From the NCBI GenBank assembly GCA_039808325.1, contig JBDHSU010000054.1:1-24298 (forward strand): DNA of 24,298 bases, in the 5' to 3' direction. Numbering within the stretch: the stretch's first letter is position 1; the number at the start of each line of letters is the position of its first letter. Below the pieces are notes generated by a model. That model was given only the letters and a program-made list of their open reading frames with translations, was not told where the DNA came from and did not search any database. Position numbers and translations under genes: made by a program. The DNA is from JAFKKS01 sp039808325. GTDB taxonomy: Bacteria; Pseudomonadota; Alphaproteobacteria; Rhizobiales; Xanthobacteraceae. This document shows positions 6,240 through 13,284 of this stretch, piece by piece.

Positions 6240-8520
6240 CGTGGCGGGCGCGGCGCCCTGGCCGCCGGAGCAGACGACTCCGTCCTATTCGCTCGATCTG
6301 CGGGAGATCGCGCGCGTTCTTCGCCGCAACGTGAAGATCATCGTCGCGACGCCGATCGTGCTCCTGCTGCTCGCGATCGTCTTCGTGTCGGTCGTCACGC
6401 CGCTCTACACCGCGACATCGACGATTTTCATCGACCCGCGGCGTCCGAACGTCGCCGAGGGCAACGCGCAGGCGCAGCCGAATTTCGGCACCGACGATTC
6501 GAGCATCGAGAGTCAGGTTCTCCTGATCCAGTCCGTCAGCGTGATGCAGCGCGTCGTCGACAACCTGAAGCTGACGGAAGATCCGGACTTCGCGCCGCAG
6601 CCGGGCCTGCGCGCCTGGCTCATGGGTCTGTTCAAGTCGGAGACGCCCGAGGAGGCGAAGGCGCGTGCCGACGCTTCGCGCATGATCGCCGCCGAGGCGC
6701 TTGCGAAAGCCGTGAAGGTCCTGCGCCAGAAGGCGACCTTCCTCGTCGATATCCGCGCCACCTCGCGCGACCCGGAAAAGGCGGCGCGCATCGCGAACGC
6801 CGTCGCGGAGAGCTATTTCACGGAGCAGGTCCGCTCCAAATACGACGCCGCCAAGATCGCCGGCGGCTGGATGGGGGGCCAGATCGCGGAACTCAAGACG
6901 CGCGTCATCGCGGCCGACAAGGCGGTGCAGGACTTTCGCAGCGCCAACAACCTGCAGGCGTCGCAGGGCGTCACCGTCAACGATCAGCAGATCACCGATC
7001 TCAACACGCGCCTGATCGAGGCGCGCACGCAGACCGCCGAGGCGAAGGCGAAGTACGATCAGGTGCGTGAAATCTCCAAGAGCGGCGGCGATTCCGGCTC
7101 GGTCGCCGAAGCGCTCTCGTCCGATGTGATCGCGCGCCTGCGCTCGCAATATGCCGATCTCGCCAAGAGCGAGGCGGACCTCTCGACGCGTTACGGGCCG
7201 CGGCATCCGCTGGTGGCGCCGGTGCGCGCGCAGATGCGCGATACGCAGCGTCTCATCAACACGGAGATCAGCCGCATCCTGCAGGGCCGCAAGCACGCCT
7301 ACGAGGTCGCGGCGGCGCGCGAGGCGGCGTTGCAGAAGAGCCTCGACGGATTGCAGAACGTCGCGAGCGAATCGGGGGAAGCGCAAGTGCGGCTGCGCGA
7401 ATTGCAGCGCGAGGCGGAGGCGAACCGCACGCTCTACGAGTCCTTCCTCGCCCGCTACAAGGAGACGAGCGCGCAGGAAAGCCTCGAGCTTCCCGAATCG
7501 CGCGTGGTGACGAAGGCGCAGGTGCCGCTGCGCCCCTCCTTCCCCAAGGTCCTGCTGACGCTCGGGCTCGCCGTGGTCATCGGCCTCGGCCTGGGCTGCG
7601 TCCTCGCGCTCGTGCGCGACTATCTCGATCGCCGCATCAAGTCGTTGGACGAGGCGAGCGCGGTGTCCGGGCTGCCCGGCCTCGCCGCCATCCCGGTCAT
7701 CGGCTCGCGCGAGCTCGCGCGTCTCGCGCAGCGGGGCCGCAAGGAGCTCGACCGTTACGACCCGGCGACGACGCGCCTCCTGCCGCCCGCGCTGCAGCCG
7801 CCGTTGATGCGCTACGCCGTCGAGCAGCCGACCTCGGCTTTCGCCGAATCGGTGCGCGCCATCCGCATGGCGGTGCAGCGCGAGGCGCGCGTGCGCCAGA
7901 CCCAGGTGGTGATGGTGACGTCCGCCGTCGGCAGCGAAGGCAAGACGACGCTCGCCGCCAATCTCGCGCTCTCGCTCGCGGCGATCGGCTTGCGCACCGT
8001 GCTGGTCGAAGGCGACTTGCGCAACCCGGAGCTGACGCGCTCGCTCTGTCCGCGCGCGCAGTTCGGCCTGGTCGAAGCGGCGACGGGAGAGGTGCCCCTG
8101 CATCAGGCGATGGTGCTGGAGCCCTCGACGCGGTTGGCCGTTCTGCCCGCGCCGCGGCAGGCCGACCGTGCGATGCTGGCGGAATTCGTTCCCTCGGACG
8201 GCATGGCGCGTGTCCTCACGCAGTTGCGCGAGCATTTCGACCTGATCATCGTCGACGCGCCGCCGCTGCTGCCGCTGGTCGACGGCCGCGCATTGGCGGA
8301 GCAGGCCGACTGCATCCTCCTCGCGGTCGGGTGGGACCGCACGCCGCAAGAGGTGTTCCTGCGCGCGGTGCGTTTCCTCGCGCCGGTCTATGACCGGGTG
8401 ATCGGCACGGTGCTGACGCGCGTCGACTTCAGCCGCCTGCGTTTCTACGACAGCTACTACGGCGGCCAATATGGCGGCGCGTACGAGTATCAGCCGCGGG
8501 AAACGAAGGAGGCGGCGTGA
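6205..8520 (+). CDS. Polysaccharide co-polymerase with fused bacterial tyrosine kinase (Wzc/GumC-like)
   Basis: The protein has 771 residues. A membrane segment (about 45-66) opens a Wzz-type periplasmic domain rich in coiled coil. A proline-rich stretch at about 441-447 precedes the second membrane segment (about 450-470), and a cytoplasmic BY-kinase follows. Walker A is GSEGKTT with Lys580. Walker A' is VLVEGDLRNP (599-608), where the first aspartate is Glu602. Walker B is LIIVDAPP with Asp684. The tail carries six tyrosines in YDSYYGGQYGGAYEY, the usual autophosphorylation cluster. It controls chain length and export from the inner membrane. The gene overlaps the barrel gene by 35 bases from ATG 6205, or 20 bases from ATG 6220 (MSQHNTD); neither has a clear ribosome site. 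Xanthan GumC lacks the kinase, so this is closer to Wzc in build. Confidence 0.94.
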   Translation: MSSASMSQHNTDVAGAAPWPPEQTTPSYSLDLREIARVLRRNVKIIVATPIVLLLLAIVFVSVVTPLYTATSTIFIDPRRPNVAEGNAQAQPNFGTDDSSIESQVLLIQSVSVMQRVVDNLKLTEDPDFAPQPGLRAWLMGLFKSETPEEAKARADASRMIAAEALAKAVKVLRQKATFLVDIRATSRDPEKAARIANAVAESYFTEQVRSKYDAAKIAGGWMGGQIAELKTRVIAADKAVQDFRSANNLQASQGVTVNDQQITDLNTRLIEARTQTAEAKAKYDQVREISKSGGDSGSVAEALSSDVIARLRSQYADLAKSEADLSTRYGPRHPLVAPVRAQMRDTQRLINTEISRILQGRKHAYEVAAAREAALQKSLDGLQNVASESGEAQVRLRELQREAEANRTLYESFLARYKETSAQESLELPESRVVTKAQVPLRPSFPKVLLTLGLAVVIGLGLGCVLALVRDYLDRRIKSLDEASAVSGLPGLAAIPVIGSRELARLAQRGRKELDRYDPATTRLLPPALQPPLMRYAVEQPTSAFAESVRAIRMAVQREARVRQTQVVMVTSAVGSEGKTTLAANLALSLAAIGLRTVLVEGDLRNPELTRSLCPRAQFGLVEAATGEVPLHQAMVLEPSTRLAVLPAPRQADRAMLAEFVPSDGMARVLTQLREHFDLIIVDAPPLLPLVDGRALAEQADCILLAVGWDRTPQEVFLRAVRFLAPVYDRVIGTVLTRVDFSRLRFYDSYYGGQYGGAYEYQPRETKEAA
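8506..8512 (+). promoter_or_regulatory. Ribosome binding site AAGGAGG that fixes the GTG start at 8517
   Basis: AAGGAGG lies within the last codons of the wzc-like gene, four bases before the GTG at 8517. That GTG overlaps the TGA stop in the sequence GTGA, so the two genes are probably translationally coupled. Confidence 0.7.
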
Positions 8521-8951
8521 CGGGGTTGCGGCATCGCGTCGGCGCCCATGTGCGCGGGTGCGTCTGCGTTTTCTCCGCGCTCGTCGCTCTTTCGGGAGCG
8601 GCGCGAGCGGAAAGCTGCACGCGCACCCGGGAATACATCTTCGATAACGCTTTCGACCTGCCGCAGAAGACCGAGGTCTATCGCACGTTGTTCAAGAATT
8701 GCCTGGAGACGCTGACGTTTTCCAACGTCAAGGACGCGTTCATCCTCAAGGACGGCAGCCTTGCCGTCATTCCGCGCACCGACAGCCTCAACGCCACGGC
8801 CGGCACCCTGGCGCAGTTCTGCCGGCGCTTCCCGCGCGGAACGCTGCATTTCGTTCCGGCGAAGGACGCGCGCAAGGCCGCGAACACCGCGCTCGCGGTG
8901 ACGATGTCGTCGACGCGCGCGACGCCGTGCGAAAAGATCGTGGGGCAGTGA
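8517..8951 (+). CDS. Small secreted protein with four cysteines, function unknown
   Basis: The 144-residue product starts at a GTG that overlaps the wzc stop (GTGA) and has a strong ribosome site. Residues 1-31 form a signal peptide with a likely cut after ARA31. The mature part is about 113 residues with cysteines at 34, 62, 102 and 138, enough for two disulfides. Regions such as EYIFDNAFDLPQKTEVYRTL and VKDAFILKDGSLAVIPRTDS look like an ordered, mixed alpha/beta domain. I do not recognise the family. The location between the co-polymerase and the GumK-like enzyme, with overlaps on both sides (one base at the 3' end), implies a periplasmic role in assembly or export of the same polysaccharide. 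It could also be a modifying or chaperone protein. Confidence 0.8.
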   Translation: MTGLRHRVGAHVRGCVCVFSALVALSGAARAESCTRTREYIFDNAFDLPQKTEVYRTLFKNCLETLTFSNVKDAFILKDGSLAVIPRTDSLNATAGTLAQFCRRFPRGTLHFVPAKDARKAANTALAVTMSSTRATPCEKIVGQ

Positions 8952-10183
8952 TGGGGGCCGCGCCGCGGATCGATTCGCGAACGCCCGTCGCCGGCGTTCG
9001 CATCCGGACGGCGGCGAATCCGGCGACGCTGCGCCGGCCCGCGCCGACGGAGCCGGCGCCATCGGCCCAGCGCCTTCGCGCCGTCATCGTCTCCGAGCAC
9101 GACTACCGCACCAAGCGGCGCGCCAACATGCATCCGATCGCCGACGCCCTGGTCGCGCTCGGCTGGGACGTCGCCTTCGTGTCGGTGCGCTTCAGTCCGC
9201 TGTCGCGCATCAAGCGCGATTCGCGCCGCTTTCTCTGGCGGCGCGCGAACGTGCTCGAGCCGCACAACGGCGTCGCCTGCTATCTCTGGAAGACGCCGTT
9301 CCACCCGGTGCATACGCGCGTCGCCGCGATCGATCGCCGCTCCGCGTTCCTGTACCGGCTCTATGCGCGCCTTCCGAGCCGCGGACTTGACGACATCCTG
9401 CGCGGCGCCGCGGTGGTCATCGTCGAGTCCGGCCTCGGCGCGATGCTGATCGGACGCATCCGCGCGCAGAGTCCCGACGCGATCGTCTCTTATCTTGCGT
9501 CGGACGAGTTGGCGACCGTCGGCGTGCATCCGTATGTGCAGCAGGCGCTGGAGGGCGCGGTCGACAAGATCGATCACGTCTGCCTGCCGTCGCCGCGCAT
9601 GGCGGAAAGCTTCGCCTGGGCGGGGGACAAGCTCTTCCATGTGTCGCACGGGCTCGACGTCGCCGATTTCGCGCATGCGGGGGAGGGCGAAAGCCCCTAC
9701 GTCGCGCTGCTCAACGCCGTGTCGGTCGGCTCGATGCTGTTCGACCCGCAGGTCGTCCTACACGCGGCGCGGGCGCATCCCGACATGCAGTTCCACGTCA
9801 TCGGCTGCGGCGCGCGGTTCGACGCTCCCGCCAATGTCCGCATCTATGACGAGATGCCGTTCAGCCAGACGATCGCCTATCTTCGTCACGCGAGCGTCGG
9901 CATCGCGCCGTATCGCCGGGCGCCGGGCTGCGATTATCTCTGCGACACCAGCATGAAGCTGATGCAGTACGAGTATCTCGGCCTTCCGGCGGTGTGCCCG
10001 GAATTCGCCGTCGGCGGGCGCGCGCATCGCTTCGGCTATACGCCCGGCGACTACGGCTCCATCGCGCAGGCTTTCGCCGAGGCGAAGGCGGCGGGCCGCG
10101 CGCCGGCGCGGCGCTTCATCGGCTGGAGCGACGTCGCGCAGCGCCTCGTCAATCCGCGCGCCTTCGCCGACACGGCGCTTTGA
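8951..10183 (+). CDS. GumK-like glycosyltransferase (GT70 type, probable glucuronosyltransferase)
   Basis: The open frame extends upstream to 8699, but the ATG at 8951 overlaps the preceding stop by one base (TGATG) and gives 410 residues, so I use it. The first 45 residues are low-complexity. The fold then opens with VIVSEHDYRTKRRANMHPIA and LGWDVAFVSVRFSPLSR, which resemble the N-terminal half of Xanthomonas GumK. YLASDELATVGVHPY carries Asp185 at a place that could match the GumK catalytic base. The C-terminal half has a GT-B donor side with the sequence around MQYEYLGLPAVCPEFAVGG. GumK adds glucuronic acid from UDP-glucuronate to a lipid-linked mannose. The activity here is inferred from family resemblance and from the neighbouring pyruvyl transferase. 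A different GT-B enzyme is possible. Confidence 0.78.
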   Translation: MGAAPRIDSRTPVAGVRIRTAANPATLRRPAPTEPAPSAQRLRAVIVSEHDYRTKRRANMHPIADALVALGWDVAFVSVRFSPLSRIKRDSRRFLWRRANVLEPHNGVACYLWKTPFHPVHTRVAAIDRRSAFLYRLYARLPSRGLDDILRGAAVVIVESGLGAMLIGRIRAQSPDAIVSYLASDELATVGVHPYVQQALEGAVDKIDHVCLPSPRMAESFAWAGDKLFHVSHGLDVADFAHAGEGESPYVALLNAVSVGSMLFDPQVVLHAARAHPDMQFHVIGCGARFDAPANVRIYDEMPFSQTIAYLRHASVGIAPYRRAPGCDYLCDTSMKLMQYEYLGLPAVCPEFAVGGRAHRFGYTPGDYGSIAQAFAEAKAAGRAPARRFIGWSDVAQRLVNPRAFADTAL

Positions 10184-10187
10184 GCCG

Positions 10188-11213
10188 ATGGCGGCGGACC
10201 GCATGCGCGTCATCTACTATCGCGACCCCGCCGGGAATTTCGGCGACGACTTGAACGAGATGCTCTGGCGCGACCTGCTGCCGGCGTCGTGCTTCGCGGC
10301 GGACGACGCGGTTCTTCTCGGCGTCGGCTCGATCCTGCGCGAGGAATTCCTGTCGGCCGAGGTGACGCGCGGCAAGCGCGTCTTCATCCTCGGCAGCGGC
10401 GCCGGCACCGGGCCGCTGCCGCGCGCCTGGCCGAATCCGGAGTGGTCGGTGCTCGCCGTGCGCGGACCGTTGACCGCGCGGCTGCTGGGCAGGCCGGACG
10501 CCGCGGTGACGGACAGCGCCGCGCTGCTCGCGGTGACGCATAAACGCGCGGCGGACGCCGCGCGCAAGGACGTGCTTTTCGTCCCGCATCACAACTCGGT
10601 GGAATACAGTCTGTGGCCGCAGGCGTGCCGCCGCGCCGGCCTCGTCTTCGTCGATCCGCGCCGCCCGGTGCCGGACATCCTGGCGCTTTTCGACCGCGCG
10701 CGGCTCGTCGTCACGGAAGCGATGCACGGCGCCATCGTCGCCGACACGCTGCGCATCCCCTGGGTGCCGGTGGTGTGCTCGCCGGCGATCCCGCCGTTCA
10801 AATGGGTGGACTGGACGCGCTCGCTCGATCTCGACTATCGCCCGCTCGCTTTGCCGCCGAGTTCGGGCTGGGAGGCGATCAAGCATCGCAAGATCCGCCT
10901 CGCCGATCCGCGGGATTTCCATCACCGCGTCGTCGGCAACGATGCCGATGCGCTGGTCGCGGATTTTCAGCGGCGCTACGCCGAAACGACGAATGGAGCG
11001 GGACCGGGCGGCAGGAGGCTCGACGGCCGCGCGCGCGCTGCGATCCGCGCGGCTTCGCGCGTGATCGATCCGGCGATGCTGCCGCGCGCGGCGGCGGCGC
11101 TGCGCGCGGCGAGCCGCGGCCGCGCTTATCTGAGCGACCAGCGGGTGTTCGATGCGCGTCTCGCGCGGTTGCAGGACGCGGTCGGCGCGCTGCGGCGGGC
11201 GCTCGGCGCGTAG
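10188..11213 (+). CDS. Polysaccharide pyruvyl transferase (GumL/ExoV-like)
   Basis: The protein has 341 residues and belongs to the polysaccharide pyruvyl transferase family (PF04230). Visible motifs are YRDPAGNFGDDLNEMLW near the start, LLGVGSIL, FILGSGAGTG, VRGPLTARLLG, DSAALLAV and the conserved TEAMHGAIVADTLRIP with His180. Such enzymes transfer the enolpyruvyl group of phosphoenolpyruvate to form a ketal on a sugar of the repeat unit, adding negative charge. The final 80 residues are arginine- and alanine-rich and may bind the membrane or partner proteins. The gene follows the GumK-like gene by four bases and is the last of the plus-strand run. It converges on the methyltransferase gene with an 18-base gap. 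ATG 10203 (MRVIYYRD) is an alternative start. Confidence 0.92.
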   Translation: MAADRMRVIYYRDPAGNFGDDLNEMLWRDLLPASCFAADDAVLLGVGSILREEFLSAEVTRGKRVFILGSGAGTGPLPRAWPNPEWSVLAVRGPLTARLLGRPDAAVTDSAALLAVTHKRAADAARKDVLFVPHHNSVEYSLWPQACRRAGLVFVDPRRPVPDILALFDRARLVVTEAMHGAIVADTLRIPWVPVVCSPAIPPFKWVDWTRSLDLDYRPLALPPSSGWEAIKHRKIRLADPRDFHHRVVGNDADALVADFQRRYAETTNGAGPGGRRLDGRARAAIRAASRVIDPAMLPRAAAALRAASRGRAYLSDQRVFDARLARLQDAVGALRRALGA

Positions 11214-11231
11214 CTGCCCGCGCCGCGCCGC

Positions 11232-11876
11232 TCAGCGATACAGCAGTCCCATGCCGTAGCGGTATTTCTCCTCGATGCCGTTCTCCTCGCAGAAGCGGGC
11301 GTAGCCGAGCCGCGCCTTCCAACTGCACGTCTCCTGGCAGTCGTCGACCAGGATCACGCCGCCCGGCGTCAGCCGCGGCCAGAAGCGGTTGAGCGCGACG
11401 TAGCTCGGCTCGGTGAGGTCGACGTCGAGCAGCACGGCCGAACATTCCTCCGGCAGCAGCCGGTCGGAGATCCGCATGACGTCGCCCTGCAACAGTTCGA
11501 CTTCGCCGCAGCGGTGCCGCTTCATGATCTTGGCGACGAGTTCCTTTGAATTGCCGGAGAACATCGTCTGATCGTTCGCCGGCGTCCCGAGCGCCACGTC
11601 GGTCGCGAACTGCTCCTCGACGAAGCCGTCGAAGGTATCGATGCAGATGTAGGGCTTATCGATGCCGAGGCGGCCCATCATCTGCCGCGCGATGACGGCG
11701 GTGCCGCCGAGATTGCAGCCGATCTCGACGATCGCGCCGGGCACGTCCTTCGTCTCGATCAGGTGATGCAGGAAGAGATAGAGCCGCTCCGGCGTCAGCG
11801 CGAAGGGCGGGTAGCGGTAGAGCAGGGGGACGAGCGCCTGGCGCGCGAGCCGCTTCAACTGATACTTCACGTTCAT
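11232..11876 (-). CDS. TylF/MycF-type class I SAM methyltransferase, probably acting on a sugar
   Basis: The 214-residue protein has the SAM-binding motif VEIGCNLGGTAV (50-61), the acidic motif YICIDTFDGF (76-85) and LLDVDLTEPSYVAL followed by TPGGVILVDDC. These fit the macrocin O-methyltransferase (TylF, PF05711) group, which methylates sugar hydroxyls in a metal-dependent way. The ATG at 11876 has a good ribosome site, AGGTG, seven bases away. The gene lies 22 bases after the flippase on the same strand and is the last of the minus-strand run. In this setting it probably O-methylates a sugar of the repeat unit, either on the lipid carrier or at a chain end. The acceptor cannot be read from sequence. 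Confidence 0.85.
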   Translation of the reverse strand: MNVKYQLKRLARQALVPLLYRYPPFALTPERLYLFLHHLIETKDVPGAIVEIGCNLGGTAVIARQMMGRLGIDKPYICIDTFDGFVEEQFATDVALGTPANDQTMFSGNSKELVAKIMKRHRCGEVELLQGDVMRISDRLLPEECSAVLLDVDLTEPSYVALNRFWPRLTPGGVILVDDCQETCSWKARLGYARFCEENGIEEKYRYGMGLLYR

Positions 11877-11898
11877 GGCTGTTCACCTCGATGGATGG

Positions 11899-13284
11899 TC
11901 ATGCGTTGACTTTCGGCGCGAGCAGGCGGGGGGCGGTCGCGGCCCGCCCGTCGCGTACGGACGTGTCCGGCACCCGGATGCGGGCGGCTTCGATCATCAG
12001 GATTCCGGTGCCGAGCGTGTGCGCGACGACGTTGGCCCAGAGGATGCCCTCCGCGCCCAGCAGACGGCCGAGCAGGAGCGCACTGAAAAGGAACGCCGCG
12101 ATGCCGACGACGCGCGACCAGAAGAACATCCGCGTGCGGCTGATCGCGAGCAGGACGATCGACGATCCCTGGCGCGACGATTCCAGGATCATCGCGAGGC
12201 CGAGCGGCCAGAGGAGATACGACGCATCCACGATCTCCGGCTTGCGGTAGATCAGCGACAGCAGCGTTTTCGATTCGACCATCACCAGCGCGCCGTAGGC
12301 CACGACGCTCGCGGTGAATGCGACCGTCGCATAGAGCGCGAAGGTGCGCGCATAGGCGTGGCCGGCGACGACGATCTTGTCCGCGACGCGCGGCAGGATC
12401 GCGAGATTGAGCGCCGCGTTGAACTGAACGATCGGCGTGAACAGATTTTGCAAGGCGCGCACGATGCCCGCCGTTTCCGTCCCCGCCATGGCGGCGATGA
12501 TCGGGAACAGCCCCCATGTGCTGATCCAGAAGCCGATCGCGGCGCCGCCGAGCCAGCGTCCCGTCGTCCATAGCCGCCGCGCGAGCCATACGATCGTGGC
12601 GCGCCGCGTGCGCGCGAAGCAGACCACGCCCATCAGGCGGATCGTCACCACCGCGACCGCGTTGGCGACGCCCCAGAGCAGGATCGCCGCCTCGACCGAA
12701 AGCACGCCGAGCTTGAGCAGCGCGAAGGCGCCGCCGAGCAGGGTCACGGCGTAGAAGAACGAGCCGGTCGCGGCGACATCCTGGCGGTCGCGGATGTAGC
12801 AGAGCCGGCGCAGGAAGATGTAGAGCCGCTGGAACGGATTGGCGAGCGCGAGGCAGACGAGCGGCAGCACGAAGTCGGGCGCCCAATGCGCGACGAGCGG
12901 CAGCGCGCAGAGGATGAGCAGGCTCGCCAGCGCCGCGTAGATCGTCACGATCCAGCCGCCGGCGCTGTCGAGGCGCTGCCGGTTGTGCCGCCCGTAGCGG
13001 CTGACCACCGCCGGCATCGGGTCCATGATCAGCGAGACTTGCGCGTTCTCGATGAGCAGCGACACCGACCAGACGATGACGTAGCGGCCGAAGTCCTCGA
13101 GCGGCAGCCAGATCGCGTAGAGGATGGTCTGTAGGAAATTGGCCGTGCTCGCCGCGCCCTGGTCGCATACGGCGAAGAGAAGCCGTGCGCGCCATCGCCG
13201 CGCGAGATCCATCGCTTTGCTCAGCGTCGCCCGCCGGCCGCGCCCGGCGCCGCGCTCCATCACGCGCGAATCGAGTGGGGTCAC
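11899..13284 (-). CDS. Polysaccharide flippase (Wzx/MATE-like, GumJ role)
   Basis: I start it at the GTG at 13284, which overlaps the stop of the glycosyltransferase fusion in GTGA and is preceded by GGTGGGG. That gives 461 residues. The open frame runs further upstream but only as a shadow of the fusion gene. ATG 13260 is an alternative start. The protein is strongly hydrophobic with about 12 helices. Examples are the segments around IYAALASLLILCALPLV, IGFWISTWGLFPIIAAMA and MFFWSRVVGIAAFLFSALLLG, with arginine-rich loops between. The layout fits the Wzx/PST group that moves undecaprenyl-linked repeat units across the inner membrane. No other flippase is present in the locus, so this should be the dedicated one. 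Confidence 0.88.
   Translation of the reverse strand: MTPLDSRVMERGAGRGRRATLSKAMDLARRWRARLLFAVCDQGAASTANFLQTILYAIWLPLEDFGRYVIVWSVSLLIENAQVSLIMDPMPAVVSRYGRHNRQRLDSAGGWIVTIYAALASLLILCALPLVAHWAPDFVLPLVCLALANPFQRLYIFLRRLCYIRDRQDVAATGSFFYAVTLLGGAFALLKLGVLSVEAAILLWGVANAVAVVTIRLMGVVCFARTRRATIVWLARRLWTTGRWLGGAAIGFWISTWGLFPIIAAMAGTETAGIVRALQNLFTPIVQFNAALNLAILPRVADKIVVAGHAYARTFALYATVAFTASVVAYGALVMVESKTLLSLIYRKPEIVDASYLLWPLGLAMILESSRQGSSIVLLAISRTRMFFWSRVVGIAAFLFSALLLGRLLGAEGILWANVVAHTLGTGILMIEAARIRVPDTSVRDGRAATAPRLLAPKVNA

Noticed and set aside
6223..8469. 748-codon open frame on the minus strand
   Set aside because: It lies antisense to the well-supported wzc-like gene and its product is a low-complexity arginine/alanine/aspartate string, as expected from GC-rich codon bias.
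8699..8950. 5' extension of the GumK-like frame
   Set aside because: This part is the out-of-frame reading of the small secreted protein gene; the ATG at 8951 overlapping the stop codon is a better start.
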